From IMG/VR virus record IMGVR_UViG_3300044974_000513, positions 1 to 23,834 of that record: DNA of 23,834 bases; one strand, 5' to 3'. The number at the start of each line of letters is the position of its first letter. Position 1 is the stretch's first letter. Below the pieces are notes generated by a model that ran no database searches, was not told the DNA's origin, and was given only the letters and a program-made list of their open reading frames with translations. The position numbers and the translations under genes are program-made. This DNA is from a virus. Positions 15,501 to 23,834 of this stretch are shown here, one piece after another.

Positions 15501-18500
15501 CAAAATCATATATTGATTTTGAAAAATTTAAAAATTCAGTTTCAAAACTATCTAAAACTTCTGTCTCAAATACTGAAAATAATTCACTTATTTCAGTGTA
15601 TTGGTCTTGTTTGCCGTTAATTGAAAAATTCTCTTGTTTGTCATTACCCGTAATGTTGAATACTTGTTTTAAGTATTTTATTGGCGTTGGTTTAACAACT
15701 TTATCTATATCAAAATACCCATAGTTAGGTGCTGACCAAAACATTCTAACCGAACCGTTATACATTGCGGTATTACCGGTAATCTCATATTTTAGTTGAT
15801 TAGTTTCTTCAGTAATACATTCATTACTTGTTTGATTTATTAACGCACCTTGAGATGGGACAATAAATGATGAAGTTTGGTCCAATGTTGTGATATAAAC
15901 CGACCAAGGAATAACTCTTAAATCTCTTTTTGGGTTATTTGGGTCAAAACCTTCAGGCATATTAATTATTGCTTCAGGCACATAATTTAATGTAACTCCT
16001 GAAGTAAACCCATTTTGAATATCTGTATCGGTGTAACCTGAATATATTTGGAAACCTTGATAAAATACATTAAAATCATTAATTAATAATGGGTAAAAAC
16101 CTGTATTAATTAATGAAGATGTTTCGGCACCTAATGTTGTATTTTTTTCTAACACAATATCCATTTGAGCACCATTAATTATCAAATTATAGTTTTTTGT
16201 TGGCGAATTTGTTACCGGGTCATAGTTACGTACATAACTAAATCCTGACCACGATGTATCCAAAATATCTTGACCTGTTTCTACAAAATTTTTATATCTA
16301 TTCCAAACAGAACCAATTTTCAATATCCAAGGATATGGTAATTTATGAACCGCACCAAATTTTTTAAGTGTTGCAAAAATGTAATCTAAATCCGTAACAG
16401 AATTTGATTCATATGTTTTATATTTTTCTCTTAAGGTAGATAATGGTAAACTATTTAAAAACAAATATGCTGAAGCAACAAATGGATATTCATCGTTATT
16501 TCTAAAATTCTTAACACCTTCCTGAATTGAATTAATAAAATATGGAGTGTTGAACATTGAAACAGTTTGGTTACTAGTAACCAAACCTGAATAATCATTA
16601 TACCTTAAATTACCCTCTGTCGGTAATTGTTTATCAAAACTTCTATTTTCATAAAATGATTTTAAATCAAAGAAATAAATTGGTGATTTAATTTCATTAA
16701 ATAAAAAATTAGTGAATGGTCTTCTATCATTATTATTAGTTATATCTAAAAAATTAGATATAATTTTTTTATTAGTATTATACGTTAATACTTTTGTTGT
16801 GTTATATGATGATTTGATATCCGAAATCGAATTCCCATTGGCTAATTCATTTTTAACCCAAGTAAAATTTGTAAATGGGTACGTATCAGTTAAATTAAAA
16901 ATATTACTTGAGGTTGAATTTGATATAAAATTAACAACATTATTTTCACCCGGTAGGGAAACTAATGGTTGAGATTGATTTTCATTCAACAAGTTTTGGC
17001 TTAAAAATTCATAACTAGAATTATTAACTTTATTCTTAATGTAAGAAGTGTTGAAAATACCTCTTATAAAATTTTGCCAACTTTCACCTGTACCATCATT
17101 AGATATATGTCTCATTAATATCTCAAAATTACCAGCATTAATTCCAAACTCTTTTAATTTTTTAATAATAAAAGGGTTATCGTTAGATAAACTTTGAATA
17201 ATATTAATACTTTCTGCCTCAGCAATTACATCCGTTACTTTATCTTGGTCTTGAGTATTACCATTACTTCTTAATAAACCTGAATAATTTGATGTTAAAA
17301 ATATTCTTTCAAATATTTCATAAAAATATTTAATCTCTTCCTTGTTATCATAAACAGCATTACTAATTGGAAATTCAATAGCATCCAATGATACTCGTTG
17401 AATATCCGTTAACGGATTTTCAGTTGTTAACGGGTCTGCAGGTGGTTTTACCGTTTGAGTTGTCGCTCTAATAAATTCTTCCACAAATTCTACTTCAGGC
17501 CATAAATCTGTTTGATAGGCCTTCGTTTGATTTATAACATTTTTATCACCCGGATAAGTTAATTCAAACATTTCACGTCCATCCTTACCTGATGTCGCAA
17601 CTAACATTTGTGGCCACGGGTATATTGGTAATGTTTCATTATCTCCTGACGATACGTTATCCACACAAGCAGTTGCGGTTTCAGGATTTAAAATAGAATT
17701 CCTTCTAGCTTTAATTTGCGTATCATTTAAATTCCAAGCTTGAACGTGAACATCGTCCATCAATCTTAAAAATGCCTCTCCGTTTGCAAATATAACCGCA
17801 AGAACATTTCGGATATTTGGAACAAACCCAATACCGTTATCTTTCTTTTGTAATAAATTAGTTAAAGCCTCCGTTAATTCTTCTTGAATATTTTCTTTAA
17901 CGGATTTAACTAATTTACCCATTTGATTTATTAAATCCTCAAATCTACCAGTACCTTCAAATATATAAAATTGAAAATTCTTTTCTTCAGAACCTTTAGT
18001 ATTGGTTATCGTTAATGAATTAAAAATACCTTCAGTCGCTAATTGATTTTTAAACTCTTGAAGTTGTAATGGTGTAGGCTGTGTTGATAGTTTTTTTCTT
18101 TGTCTATAAGTTTCGTCAATATTAACATCAGATTCTTTCAAATCAATAGGGAATATATTTGGGGTAATCTTGAACGGTACTTTTGAATTTGTGTTCGTTT
18201 TACCATCAATAGTATACTTACCATCCACACCACAAACAGTATTTGATTCCATTTTTTCTTTTGCATCACTAATAATACTTTGTAGTTCCGCTAAAGCATT
18301 TTTTCTTTTTTGTGATGTATTAATTTCAGATTTAAACGTATAAACTTTACTACCCTCAGTAAGACCATTAACCCCTTTCATAACCAAATAATTCTCAGTA
18401 TCCATATATTTAGAAAACCAAGAAGTTCCCGCACCAACATAAACATCTTTATCCAAATTACCTAATAATCGTTGATACTCCTCAACGTAAGTTAATGGGT

Positions 18501-19488
18501 CTAAATTTTGTTGTGAAAATGATGTTAAAATGTTTTTAATAAAATTCTCAATTCTATCTCTCATTTGTACAACAGTTATTTCAGGAAAATCATCAGGTAT
18601 CATCCCTTTTGATTTATACTCACTATATAACTCTCTAACTTTTTGATAACCTCTCGAAACTATTGAATCCTGTACATTTGAAAAGTTGGTAGCCCCACCT
18701 TTAGTCGTTTGTATATTAACTCTAGATTGATACATATGAGGGACTGCCGTTAACGCAGCCATAGGCACTTCACTTAATAGTGTGTATTTGTATGTGTAAA
18801 AATGTAGTTTTATTTTAAAATTACCATTAGATGTATCATATCTTGATGAAAACGTTTGTAACATTAATTGTAATTTAACAGCTTTACCATAAAATCCTTT
18901 TATTGTTAATTGGAACATTGGATATGGTAAATTAAAAAATGCCGCGTATGGTGAATTATCACCCGCCTCAAACATCGCTCTACCTTTAACATCTTCTAAT
19001 TCAATCGTAATTGAAGGTAGAAAATCTAATCCTTGTCTAATATTAATAGAGGTAATACCTAATAATCCATTATCAACAGACGCTTGTTTACCACCTGAAT
19101 TAATTGTTTGTCTTATATAAAAATCACTACTCTTATTTGGATTTGAAACAGAGGTTAGTTTTGGCTGATTCACACCATTACCGGTAATTGTATCTTTACC
19201 TGTTATTTCATCAGTATATGAATTATCTAAAAATGTTTTATCACCCGGTTTTAAAAAATTAATACTGGCAATTGAAACTGTTTGTACTTGGTCGTTATTC
19301 GCAACACCAAGTGCTAATTTAGTTCGTGGCAATACTTTACACTCTAAATTAGCATACATCACTAAATTTTCTTGTTTCACATATCTTTCTTGTACTTTTC
19401 CGTCACTGTCTATGACTTTATTTGGGTCTATGATTGATATGTTATTATAATCAAACTCAACTAATATATTTTCCGATTTATCTACCAT
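12592..19488 (-). CDS. Giant baseplate-hub-like tail protein (2298 aa)
   Basis: 2298 residues, far larger than T4 gp27 (391) or gp5 (575). Residues about 120-255 (GLLGITSINIRQGLDFLPSI, LPYPMFQLTIKGFYGKAVKL, then a long beta-rich run) and about 1740-1865 (VVGFNVDVGPQSQSIF; SYACTVSMMGNAMIQPTMYF; GAYMIQEVNHSIGPGTFETV) resemble the parts of a gp27/gpD-type hub barrel. They are separated by roughly 1,500 residues of mostly unrecognised sequence. Residues about 1950-2070 hold a helical, lysozyme- or glucosaminidase-like segment (ETKENNYSGINLLQYWG). A PPPNVPPQGQ linker near 2115 leads to a beta-rich C-terminal domain ending in a cysteine cluster (NICCECYSK; CSRNGTKC). It overlaps the 108-aa LysM gene by 11 nt, implying coupled translation. 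Tail/baseplate assignment is good; the hub role is inferred from short motifs. Confidence 0.85.
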   Translation of the reverse strand: MVDKSENILVEFDYNNISIIDPNKVIDSDGKVQERYVKQENLVMYANLECKVLPRTKLALGVANNDQVQTVSIASINFLKPGDKTFLDNSYTDEITGKDTITGNGVNQPKLTSVSNPNKSSDFYIRQTINSGGKQASVDNGLLGITSINIRQGLDFLPSITIELEDVKGRAMFEAGDNSPYAAFFNLPYPMFQLTIKGFYGKAVKLQLMLQTFSSRYDTSNGNFKIKLHFYTYKYTLLSEVPMAALTAVPHMYQSRVNIQTTKGGATNFSNVQDSIVSRGYQKVRELYSEYKSKGMIPDDFPEITVVQMRDRIENFIKNILTSFSQQNLDPLTYVEEYQRLLGNLDKDVYVGAGTSWFSKYMDTENYLVMKGVNGLTEGSKVYTFKSEINTSQKRKNALAELQSIISDAKEKMESNTVCGVDGKYTIDGKTNTNSKVPFKITPNIFPIDLKESDVNIDETYRQRKKLSTQPTPLQLQEFKNQLATEGIFNSLTITNTKGSEEKNFQFYIFEGTGRFEDLINQMGKLVKSVKENIQEELTEALTNLLQKKDNGIGFVPNIRNVLAVIFANGEAFLRLMDDVHVQAWNLNDTQIKARRNSILNPETATACVDNVSSGDNETLPIYPWPQMLVATSGKDGREMFELTYPGDKNVINQTKAYQTDLWPEVEFVEEFIRATTQTVKPPADPLTTENPLTDIQRVSLDAIEFPISNAVYDNKEEIKYFYEIFERIFLTSNYSGLLRSNGNTQDQDKVTDVIAEAESINIIQSLSNDNPFIIKKLKEFGINAGNFEILMRHISNDGTGESWQNFIRGIFNTSYIKNKVNNSSYEFLSQNLLNENQSQPLVSLPGENNVVNFISNSTSSNIFNLTDTYPFTNFTWVKNELANGNSISDIKSSYNTTKVLTYNTNKKIISNFLDITNNNDRRPFTNFLFNEIKSPIYFFDLKSFYENRSFDKQLPTEGNLRYNDYSGLVTSNQTVSMFNTPYFINSIQEGVKNFRNNDEYPFVASAYLFLNSLPLSTLREKYKTYESNSVTDLDYIFATLKKFGAVHKLPYPWILKIGSVWNRYKNFVETGQDILDTSWSGFSYVRNYDPVTNSPTKNYNLIINGAQMDIVLEKNTTLGAETSSLINTGFYPLLINDFNVFYQGFQIYSGYTDTDIQNGFTSGVTLNYVPEAIINMPEGFDPNNPKRDLRVIPWSVYITTLDQTSSFIVPSQGALINQTSNECITEETNQLKYEITGNTAMYNGSVRMFWSAPNYGYFDIDKVVKPTPIKYLKQVFNITGNDKQENFSINGKQDQYTEISELFSVFETEVLDSFETEFLNFSKSIYDFDDEFISNTDTETTKSFKNFQMLMRSLMKIPKVGGTNINTELVSAVSDSQLNVLTNILQSFLNYDVVFKYGNPANFDKRLFYTFSNALIADPYTWSKYSFQTPIPLPTSGGTVTLSQSITNYPNEWRALQLYVGFSEIPQLQYTNNGSYITDFFVDCNIDFSVENIKTFAPIIKIYATQKLNDDTLNYNKFVNLMNDYIASTDKFQSIIINKLMPKLQKQLPDVGSTPDTALATALEGPQTKLEYWEAFKALNDKWISGNDFKTKTLFEDVLLMDRANRNIGDKVLVDVNKLKFRLKDINPKTSMLTFVQTILVENNFVVMNIPSYVNFYNVQDAVKNPVPKPEGSLDFANTMFGTFLNVDYRNSSAKMVCFYAGKPSEQPDFQNNANVRFKGDSFDLRRASDNPLIEDQIGKTDWDKSNKVVGFNVDVGPQSQSIFHGFQIDQSAGQATAESLQQTDELVKQSSGKVAGTQNISLYNLYKNRSYACTVSMMGNAMIQPTMYFNLRHVPMFSGAYMIQEVNHSIGPGTFETVFKGIRQAVSNLPEIDSYIQTLKTNLLTSIIEKNKQDKQEAIKESATKGNNVISETNDTVKEATKKDANSSKNSSQCKPVSNYEKYGNVDSPTTTKSKYKDAIGTIIAQTDDQRLRYLVFAAIYLGSSNGTELETKENNYSGINLLQYWGNPGLNYFNQQYYCSSTDVPYSIFSDLSKHISFLIDRWKGRVTQLPEITAKEIVKFYTLYFSANQKNIDVYNKLVQDNPSQLSQMETSVQQSINLFKTGSGNVSGTPPPNVPPQGQTNQGIFEESFVFSTYYLQRLKINAGGSLSGDFFVLNEGALLTQDFNAKIYISGQMSDILISNFTIKKGDNKGSFISSPNLIEALELARNPKTYEIVFIVIVDAFPNIRFVNKGFVKVIMPLDCPDYGFKYRDIIDADDWDAIKDNICCECYSKPYTGTEIVWDGKPCSRNGTKC

Positions 19489-19804
19489 AATAAAAGAAGT
19501 AATTTTCTAGGTCATTGTTGTAATCCTGTAATGAAGCTATTAAAGGATAAGGGATTGTCAAGATAGCCCCATCAGGGATATTCCACTCTTGACCTGCGTA
19601 TATTGGATTTGCTTGTAATATTAACCAACCAAAGTAAGGAGCACCATAAAATTGTTGTGAAACTTTATCTAATCTAGATTGAGCAACTTTGAAAATATAT
19701 CTCTTATCAGTGGATTTACTTGGCAGAGTAATATATGGAACAACTGTTTGTCGTCCATTAACAATAAAATTATTGTATCTATTATAATAATCTCTAGTAC
19801 CCAT
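19478..19804 (-). CDS. gp53: LysM-domain baseplate protein, T4 gp53-like
   Basis: 108 residues, shorter than T4 gp53 (196). Residues about 36-88 form a LysM-type module: RYIFKVAQSRLDKVSQQFYG, APYFGWLILQANPIYAGQEW and IPDGAILTIP, with the usual pattern of a first strand, two short helices and a closing strand. Such modules occur in gp53 and in tail protein X-type baseplate proteins of phages and contractile injection systems, where they bind neighbouring baseplate subunits rather than necessarily peptidoglycan. The start lies 2 nt after the stop of the upstream large tail protein and the end overlaps the hub-like gene by 11 nt. That tight packing with hub and tube genes agrees with a wedge-hub junction role. 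Family LysM is confident; the gp53 name rests on context. Confidence 0.85.
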   Translation of the reverse strand: MGTRDYYNRYNNFIVNGRQTVVPYITLPSKSTDKRYIFKVAQSRLDKVSQQFYGAPYFGWLILQANPIYAGQEWNIPDGAILTIPYPLIASLQDYNNDLENYFFYYGR

Positions 19805-19806
19805 AA

Positions 19807-22800
19807 TTAATCAAATTTTATTTTACCATCAAAAGTTAAAGGGTCGTTATTCACATTAACCGTTTTATATAAATTAGCAATATCCGTTTTTTGTTGTGTC
19901 TCTGTAGCAGGGTCAGGAACTGTTGTGTATGTAAACTTTCTTAACTTACCTTTAGGATAAGCTGGTTGGTTTACAAATTTTGAATACGATTCTTTATCCC
20001 TAATTGTTTTAATAAATTTTTGTTCAGCAACTAACTCTTTTTTAGTTAAATCCGCAAAATCATCACAAATATTATTAAATTTTCTAACTAATTTATTATC
20101 ATTCTTTAATTCTCCACTAATAATTGTGTTTATAAATTGTGTTAATTTATTTTTATCGTTAAATATTTGAGCCATTACCATGAATTGTCGTTTATCCTCA
20201 ACTGATGCCGTTTCAAATTGTTTAGATATTGGGTCAAATTGTCCCGGACCATCATACGGGTTTGTAACAGTTGTAATTATTTTTTCAGCATCCATTAAAA
20301 GATTAAACTCATCTAATCTAACACCAACTAAACGATAATCATCACATAATTCTTGATACGTATCCAAAACACCAGTACTAGCCGTATTAACTTCAGTAGT
20401 TCCTGAAATAGTATAAACACGAGGAACACCCGTATCTAAAATTTTACCATCAGTTTTTGTTGTTACTAAATTTATCTTTCTAATTATTTGAACCATATTT
20501 TGTTCTAAAACCACAATCTCTTGAATTTTAGTAAACAAACCACTACTATAATCACCTTTTAACGTGTTAATATATTGATTCATATTTGTTTTAACTCTTT
20601 GAATTGTTGCATCTGTAAATTTAAAACCAACTAATCTTGATATGATATAATTTTTATTAGTAGGGTTGTCAGCATTTATATCTGAGATAAACGTAGTAAA
20701 TAACGAATCAACTTTAGTTTCAACACCTTCAGGTTTACCGTAAATTGGTGCCAATACACTACTAGAATTTAACGTTATTTCTCCGGAAGTATATAATCTA
20801 TCTTGAGTAATTAACTGCCAAACACCATAATTGTAAGATTTAACAATACTATCACTTTGATTTAAGATATTTGTATAATATTCTTGTGTTGAATCTAATA
20901 TTTTATCCATAATAGTCATATAGGTAATTTCACCTGTTTGACCACTAGTAACCGGAATATTTGTTAATATATCTCCAATAGTATTTCCACCATCGTTAAC
21001 AATATCATTTTGAACATTATTAACCGTAACCGGTGGTTGAGCATCTAATATTGACTGAACTAATTTAGCGTCCAAAGCTGAAGTGTCTTCAGTCCAAGTC
21101 GCTCTTTCATCATAAATTTCAGTATTAGCATAGAAATTAAATGATAACGCATTTTGTAGTTGTTCAACAGGTCTAGCTAATCCCATACCACCAATCATAT
21201 CAAAACTTAAATTAACATTTGCAATCATTGGTTGGATACCTATACCTTCAGGATTCATATCTAATATTAATGGCTCATATGAAAATGAAATTGTTTTTGG
21301 AATTATTTTACCATTATAAAAATCGCCAACTCTTAATACTAAAACCGGTGGTGCACCAAACGCAGTATTTACCGCATCATTATATTTTGGTTTACCATCA
21401 GCACCAATAACAGGAATAGTTTCACCAGGTCTAACACATTGATTCAAGAATGTTAATCTAGCGTTTAACCCTTCAGGGGTCATAGAGTGAAATGCGGGAT
21501 TAAAAAATCTAATTTTATCCGCAATAGAACCATATAGAATAGGATTACTTTCTTTAATAACATCAAAATAATCACATTCAGTTAATAACTGTCTAATAAT
21601 TCGTTTTCCAATACCTTCTTTTAATTTTTGTTGTATTTCTACAGTTTGAACAGGTTTAATAGTGTTAATTGTTGTATCAGTTACTTCAGGAGTTATTATT
21701 TCAACTTTTTGAGTTGTTGTTGTAGTTGTCACAGTTGGAGTAACAAGAATACTATTAATCTTAACTCTTCTACATGCCATAGCGTCAGTTGAAAATACTT
21801 GTGCTAAATTATTAGAAGTCGTTGTGTTTGTATTTGATTTAATATCTTTACTACAATCTACTTGAGAACCACTTCCCGATTCACCTTGAGGAATAACTAT
21901 ATCTTCCCCTCGACCACTTTGTAAGGTAATTTGTAATGTTTTATCTTCAAAAAATGGAGCTAAATTAGCATCCCCAATTTTATAAGTTTTTAAAAATTGA
22001 ATTACCGAATCATTTCTTCGTTTAGAAAGATTTTCATTATATGTAGGACTTGCTGTTGCAGATGCCGAACCCACCATTTGAATACTGATAGTACCTTTTT
22101 TTTCTTTTAATATGTTATAAGCATCAACAATGAAGTTTCTATCATTAAGAGCAATTTTATTATAATTTGATATTACAATATTATCAAAAAATTCTCTTAC
22201 GTTTCTATTAACACTACCGTCATTAAATATTCCACTTGCGGTATCCACATATTTAGTAATGTTTGATGGTGTGGTATAATCAGAATAGGTTATATTATAC
22301 GGTACTGAAGACACAACCCCATTTGATTTAGGGTCAGGAATATCATTATCAAAATAAAACGCCAATTGTGAATAATTCTTTTTAAAATCGTCAATAGATG
22401 TATCAGGATTTGCTTTTTGTAGTGAAGAATCCGCCGGACTACCCGCACCACCTTGAGGTACAGAATTTTCTCTTGGAATATTAGCACTAACATTCTTTAA
22501 CTCTTCATCCGTTAATCTTGGATTACTTAATATTTCTTGATATGTATATAAATCCTTTGTTGGTATTGTATTAAATTTTAATGCCAAATCATAAATGTCA
22601 TATTTAACACACCCGGCAAAGAAAGAATCAATTATTGAATTAATTCTTTCTTTATTTTGTCCTTTTAATTGTTTTTCAACAATAGTATTCATAACCGAAG
22701 GACTATCCACAATAATCTTCCAACTTAATTGCCCACTTCTACTTGTGTTTTTATAAGTATAGATTGGCTCAGGTCTACCTAAAAATGAAGTATCATTCCA

Positions 22801-23834
22801 ATTAGCGGTACTACTATCAGAAAATTTTAAATCATAAGGTGGGAACCACATAACTCTACCCCCATTTGGACCTTTCTCACAAACAGGTAATTCATCATAA
22901 GTAAACCCAGGTCTACTTGAAGTTCTCCAAGCTAAGTTCTCAATTGAGAACATATATTTTTTAGCATATCCCCCCGTTCCATTAACATTATTTGCTATAA
23001 TGTTTGTTGACCCCGGATTTCTTAATGGAACAATATTTAAATTGTATGTATTATCTAAAACAGAATGTGTAAATCTTCTACCTGATGTAGTTATACCATC
23101 TGTTTTTTGTAAATCATTATATGTATAATACGGATTATCTTTAGTAAAAACCCTACAATATTCTATACCGGCATCACCTCCTGTTGTATTATCGGTATAT
23201 GATAAAACTTGAGAACCTTTAGTAATTTCTTTATACCCATCATGGAATACCTTACTAATTTGATTCATCGCATTACCAACGTGTTTTAAACGGGCTTCAC
23301 CCGTAACACCATCAGCCGAGTCAATTAATCTTTGAGTTTGGTCTAATATGGAAGTTTCTTTAAATTCAAGATTAGTTGATTCATCTCTTGTTATATTTCC
23401 ACTAACCAATTGGTAATCTTCATCAATTGTTCCTGAACCACCACCCGGTATTGCTCGGAATCCTGCGTTTGGTTTATACTTTGGAGATACCCAAACAAAA
23501 CCACCATCAATACCACCACCGTCACTATAAGACCTTCCACCTAAACCAAAATTGCTAAGAGCCGATTCATTACCTTCATATAAAATACCCATCTCAGATG
23601 GACCATATACAGGTGAAGGGTCTTGTTGTCCAAATGCGTTAACAGGTATTTGATTTGGGGGTGAAGTAATATATGAAGGTTCTGATGTTCTACTTCCAAC
23701 ATAATATCCCCCAACTAATGTACCATTACCCGGATTAATATTTGGAACTAATAAGTTAACTAAACCTTGAGCAATACCAAATAATAAACCATAATCTTTA
23801 TCATACGATGGTTGATATCTGTTATAATTTATAT
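19807..23834 (-). CDS. Large tail/baseplate protein with an OmpA-like domain; 5' end outside window
   Basis: The frame stays open to the right edge: 80 more codons without a stop lie upstream of the first internal ATG (23590-23592), so that ATG is probably not the start. At least 1341 residues. Parts in order: a Gly-rich N-terminal stretch; RVMWFPPYDLKF and FLGRPEPIYTYKNTSRSG (about 22693-22857), a beta-rich segment of the tail-tube/baseplate junction type; an OmpA-C-like domain (about 21898-22371) with YFDNDIPD, TISIQMVGSAS, and YNENLSKRRNDSVIQFL; a Thr-rich linker (about 21643-21741); a second beta-barrel-like block (about 21103-21495, FGAPPVLVLRVGDF, NPEGIGIQPMIANVNLSFDM); and a helical C-terminal part. 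OmpA-C domains bind peptidoglycan, and many contact Asp and Arg residues; the NLSKRR core is kept. Two nt upstream of the LysM gene. A gp48/gp54-like tube-cap role is possible but unproven. Confidence 0.85.
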   Translation of the reverse strand, partial: INYNRYQPSYDKDYGLLFGIAQGLVNLLVPNINPGNGTLVGGYYVGSRTSEPSYITSPPNQIPVNAFGQQDPSPVYGPSEMGILYEGNESALSNFGLGGRSYSDGGGIDGGFVWVSPKYKPNAGFRAIPGGGSGTIDEDYQLVSGNITRDESTNLEFKETSILDQTQRLIDSADGVTGEARLKHVGNAMNQISKVFHDGYKEITKGSQVLSYTDNTTGGDAGIEYCRVFTKDNPYYTYNDLQKTDGITTSGRRFTHSVLDNTYNLNIVPLRNPGSTNIIANNVNGTGGYAKKYMFSIENLAWRTSSRPGFTYDELPVCEKGPNGGRVMWFPPYDLKFSDSSTANWNDTSFLGRPEPIYTYKNTSRSGQLSWKIIVDSPSVMNTIVEKQLKGQNKERINSIIDSFFAGCVKYDIYDLALKFNTIPTKDLYTYQEILSNPRLTDEELKNVSANIPRENSVPQGGAGSPADSSLQKANPDTSIDDFKKNYSQLAFYFDNDIPDPKSNGVVSSVPYNITYSDYTTPSNITKYVDTASGIFNDGSVNRNVREFFDNIVISNYNKIALNDRNFIVDAYNILKEKKGTISIQMVGSASATASPTYNENLSKRRNDSVIQFLKTYKIGDANLAPFFEDKTLQITLQSGRGEDIVIPQGESGSGSQVDCSKDIKSNTNTTTSNNLAQVFSTDAMACRRVKINSILVTPTVTTTTTTQKVEIITPEVTDTTINTIKPVQTVEIQQKLKEGIGKRIIRQLLTECDYFDVIKESNPILYGSIADKIRFFNPAFHSMTPEGLNARLTFLNQCVRPGETIPVIGADGKPKYNDAVNTAFGAPPVLVLRVGDFYNGKIIPKTISFSYEPLILDMNPEGIGIQPMIANVNLSFDMIGGMGLARPVEQLQNALSFNFYANTEIYDERATWTEDTSALDAKLVQSILDAQPPVTVNNVQNDIVNDGGNTIGDILTNIPVTSGQTGEITYMTIMDKILDSTQEYYTNILNQSDSIVKSYNYGVWQLITQDRLYTSGEITLNSSSVLAPIYGKPEGVETKVDSLFTTFISDINADNPTNKNYIISRLVGFKFTDATIQRVKTNMNQYINTLKGDYSSGLFTKIQEIVVLEQNMVQIIRKINLVTTKTDGKILDTGVPRVYTISGTTEVNTASTGVLDTYQELCDDYRLVGVRLDEFNLLMDAEKIITTVTNPYDGPGQFDPISKQFETASVEDKRQFMVMAQIFNDKNKLTQFINTIISGELKNDNKLVRKFNNICDDFADLTKKELVAEQKFIKTIRDKESYSKFVNQPAYPKGKLRKFTYTTVPDPATETQQKTDIANLYKTVNVNNDPLTFDGKIKFD

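Noticed and set aside
16712-16972. Plus-strand frames inside the 2298-aa gene (also 15452-15724)
   Set aside because: They are antisense shadows within a single long coding frame with no promoter or ribosome site of their own.
19478-19488. Frameshift or fusion between the LysM gene and the giant hub-like gene
   Set aside because: The 11-nt overlap contains a clean stop for one gene and a clean ATG for the other; this is ordinary coupled translation in compact phage genomes.
22290-22493. A 67-residue minus-strand frame within the large tail gene
   Set aside because: It overlaps the OmpA-like region in another frame and has low-complexity, leucine/isoleucine-rich content typical of an AT-rich shadow.
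23590-23592. ATG at 23590-23592 as the start of the large OmpA-domain tail gene
   Set aside because: The same frame runs open for another 80 codons to the right edge with normal-looking protein sequence, so the gene very probably starts outside the window.
1-23834. tRNA genes, CRISPR arrays, insertion sequences or an integrase/attachment site
   Set aside because: Gaps between genes are all about 100 bp or less, none shows a cloverleaf or regular spacer-repeat pattern, and no transposase or recombinase of the integrase type is encoded.

Overview
This window is a piece of a tailed-phage genome with a contractile tail and a T4-like (myovirus) gene set. Evidence for this is a baseplate set (gp6-, gp25- and gp53/LysM-like proteins and a very large hub-like protein) together with a T4-type replication and recombination set (gp32-like ssDNA-binding protein, UvsX, RNase H/FEN exonuclease, gp41-like helicase) and a class Ia ribonucleotide reductase. 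All genes lie on the minus strand, so transcription runs from high to low coordinates. The DNA is AT-rich, genes are tightly packed, and ribosome binding sites are A-rich with little Shine-Dalgarno character. The RNR is of the eukaryote/Bacteroidota type, and a carboxypeptidase-regulatory-like domain and an OmpA-like domain occur in virion proteins. These points suggest a Bacteroidota host, but that is an inference.

Layout in the direction of transcription. (1) 23834 to 12323, late tail module: a >1341-residue tail/baseplate protein with an OmpA-like domain, open at the right edge; a 108-aa LysM (gp53-like) protein; a 2298-aa baseplate-hub-like protein; a 74-aa unknown; then a 222-aa Pro/Ala-rich coiled-coil protein ending at 11650. 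(2) 11645 to 11583, a sharp boundary: a UUCG-loop intrinsic terminator followed at once by a near-consensus sigma70-type promoter. (3) 11553 to 3334, replication module: gp32-like SSB, an unusual motif array and hairpin, UvsX, RNase H, a 150-aa unknown, gp41-like helicase, NrdB, NrdA, closed by a second intrinsic terminator. (4) 3249 to 1, second late baseplate module: gp25, gp6 and a protein cut by the left edge that sits where gp7 often lies and carries a carboxypeptidase-regulatory-like fold.

The replication genes thus form a separately promoted cassette between two baseplate blocks on one strand. gp32 and UvsX would drive recombination and replication, the helicase would unwind the fork, RNase H would remove RNA primers, and NrdAB would supply dNTPs. 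The baseplate proteins would build the tube-hub-wedge complex. No tRNA, CRISPR, insertion sequence or integrase was seen, and no gap longer than about 100 bp lacks a gene.

The least ordinary features are: the 11-bp motif array with a 12-bp hairpin between gp32 and uvsX; a gp32 homologue with no cysteines and a bacterial-SSB-like acidic tip; the giant hub-like protein whose barrel-like parts appear about 1,500 residues apart; and the OmpA-like domain in a tail protein.
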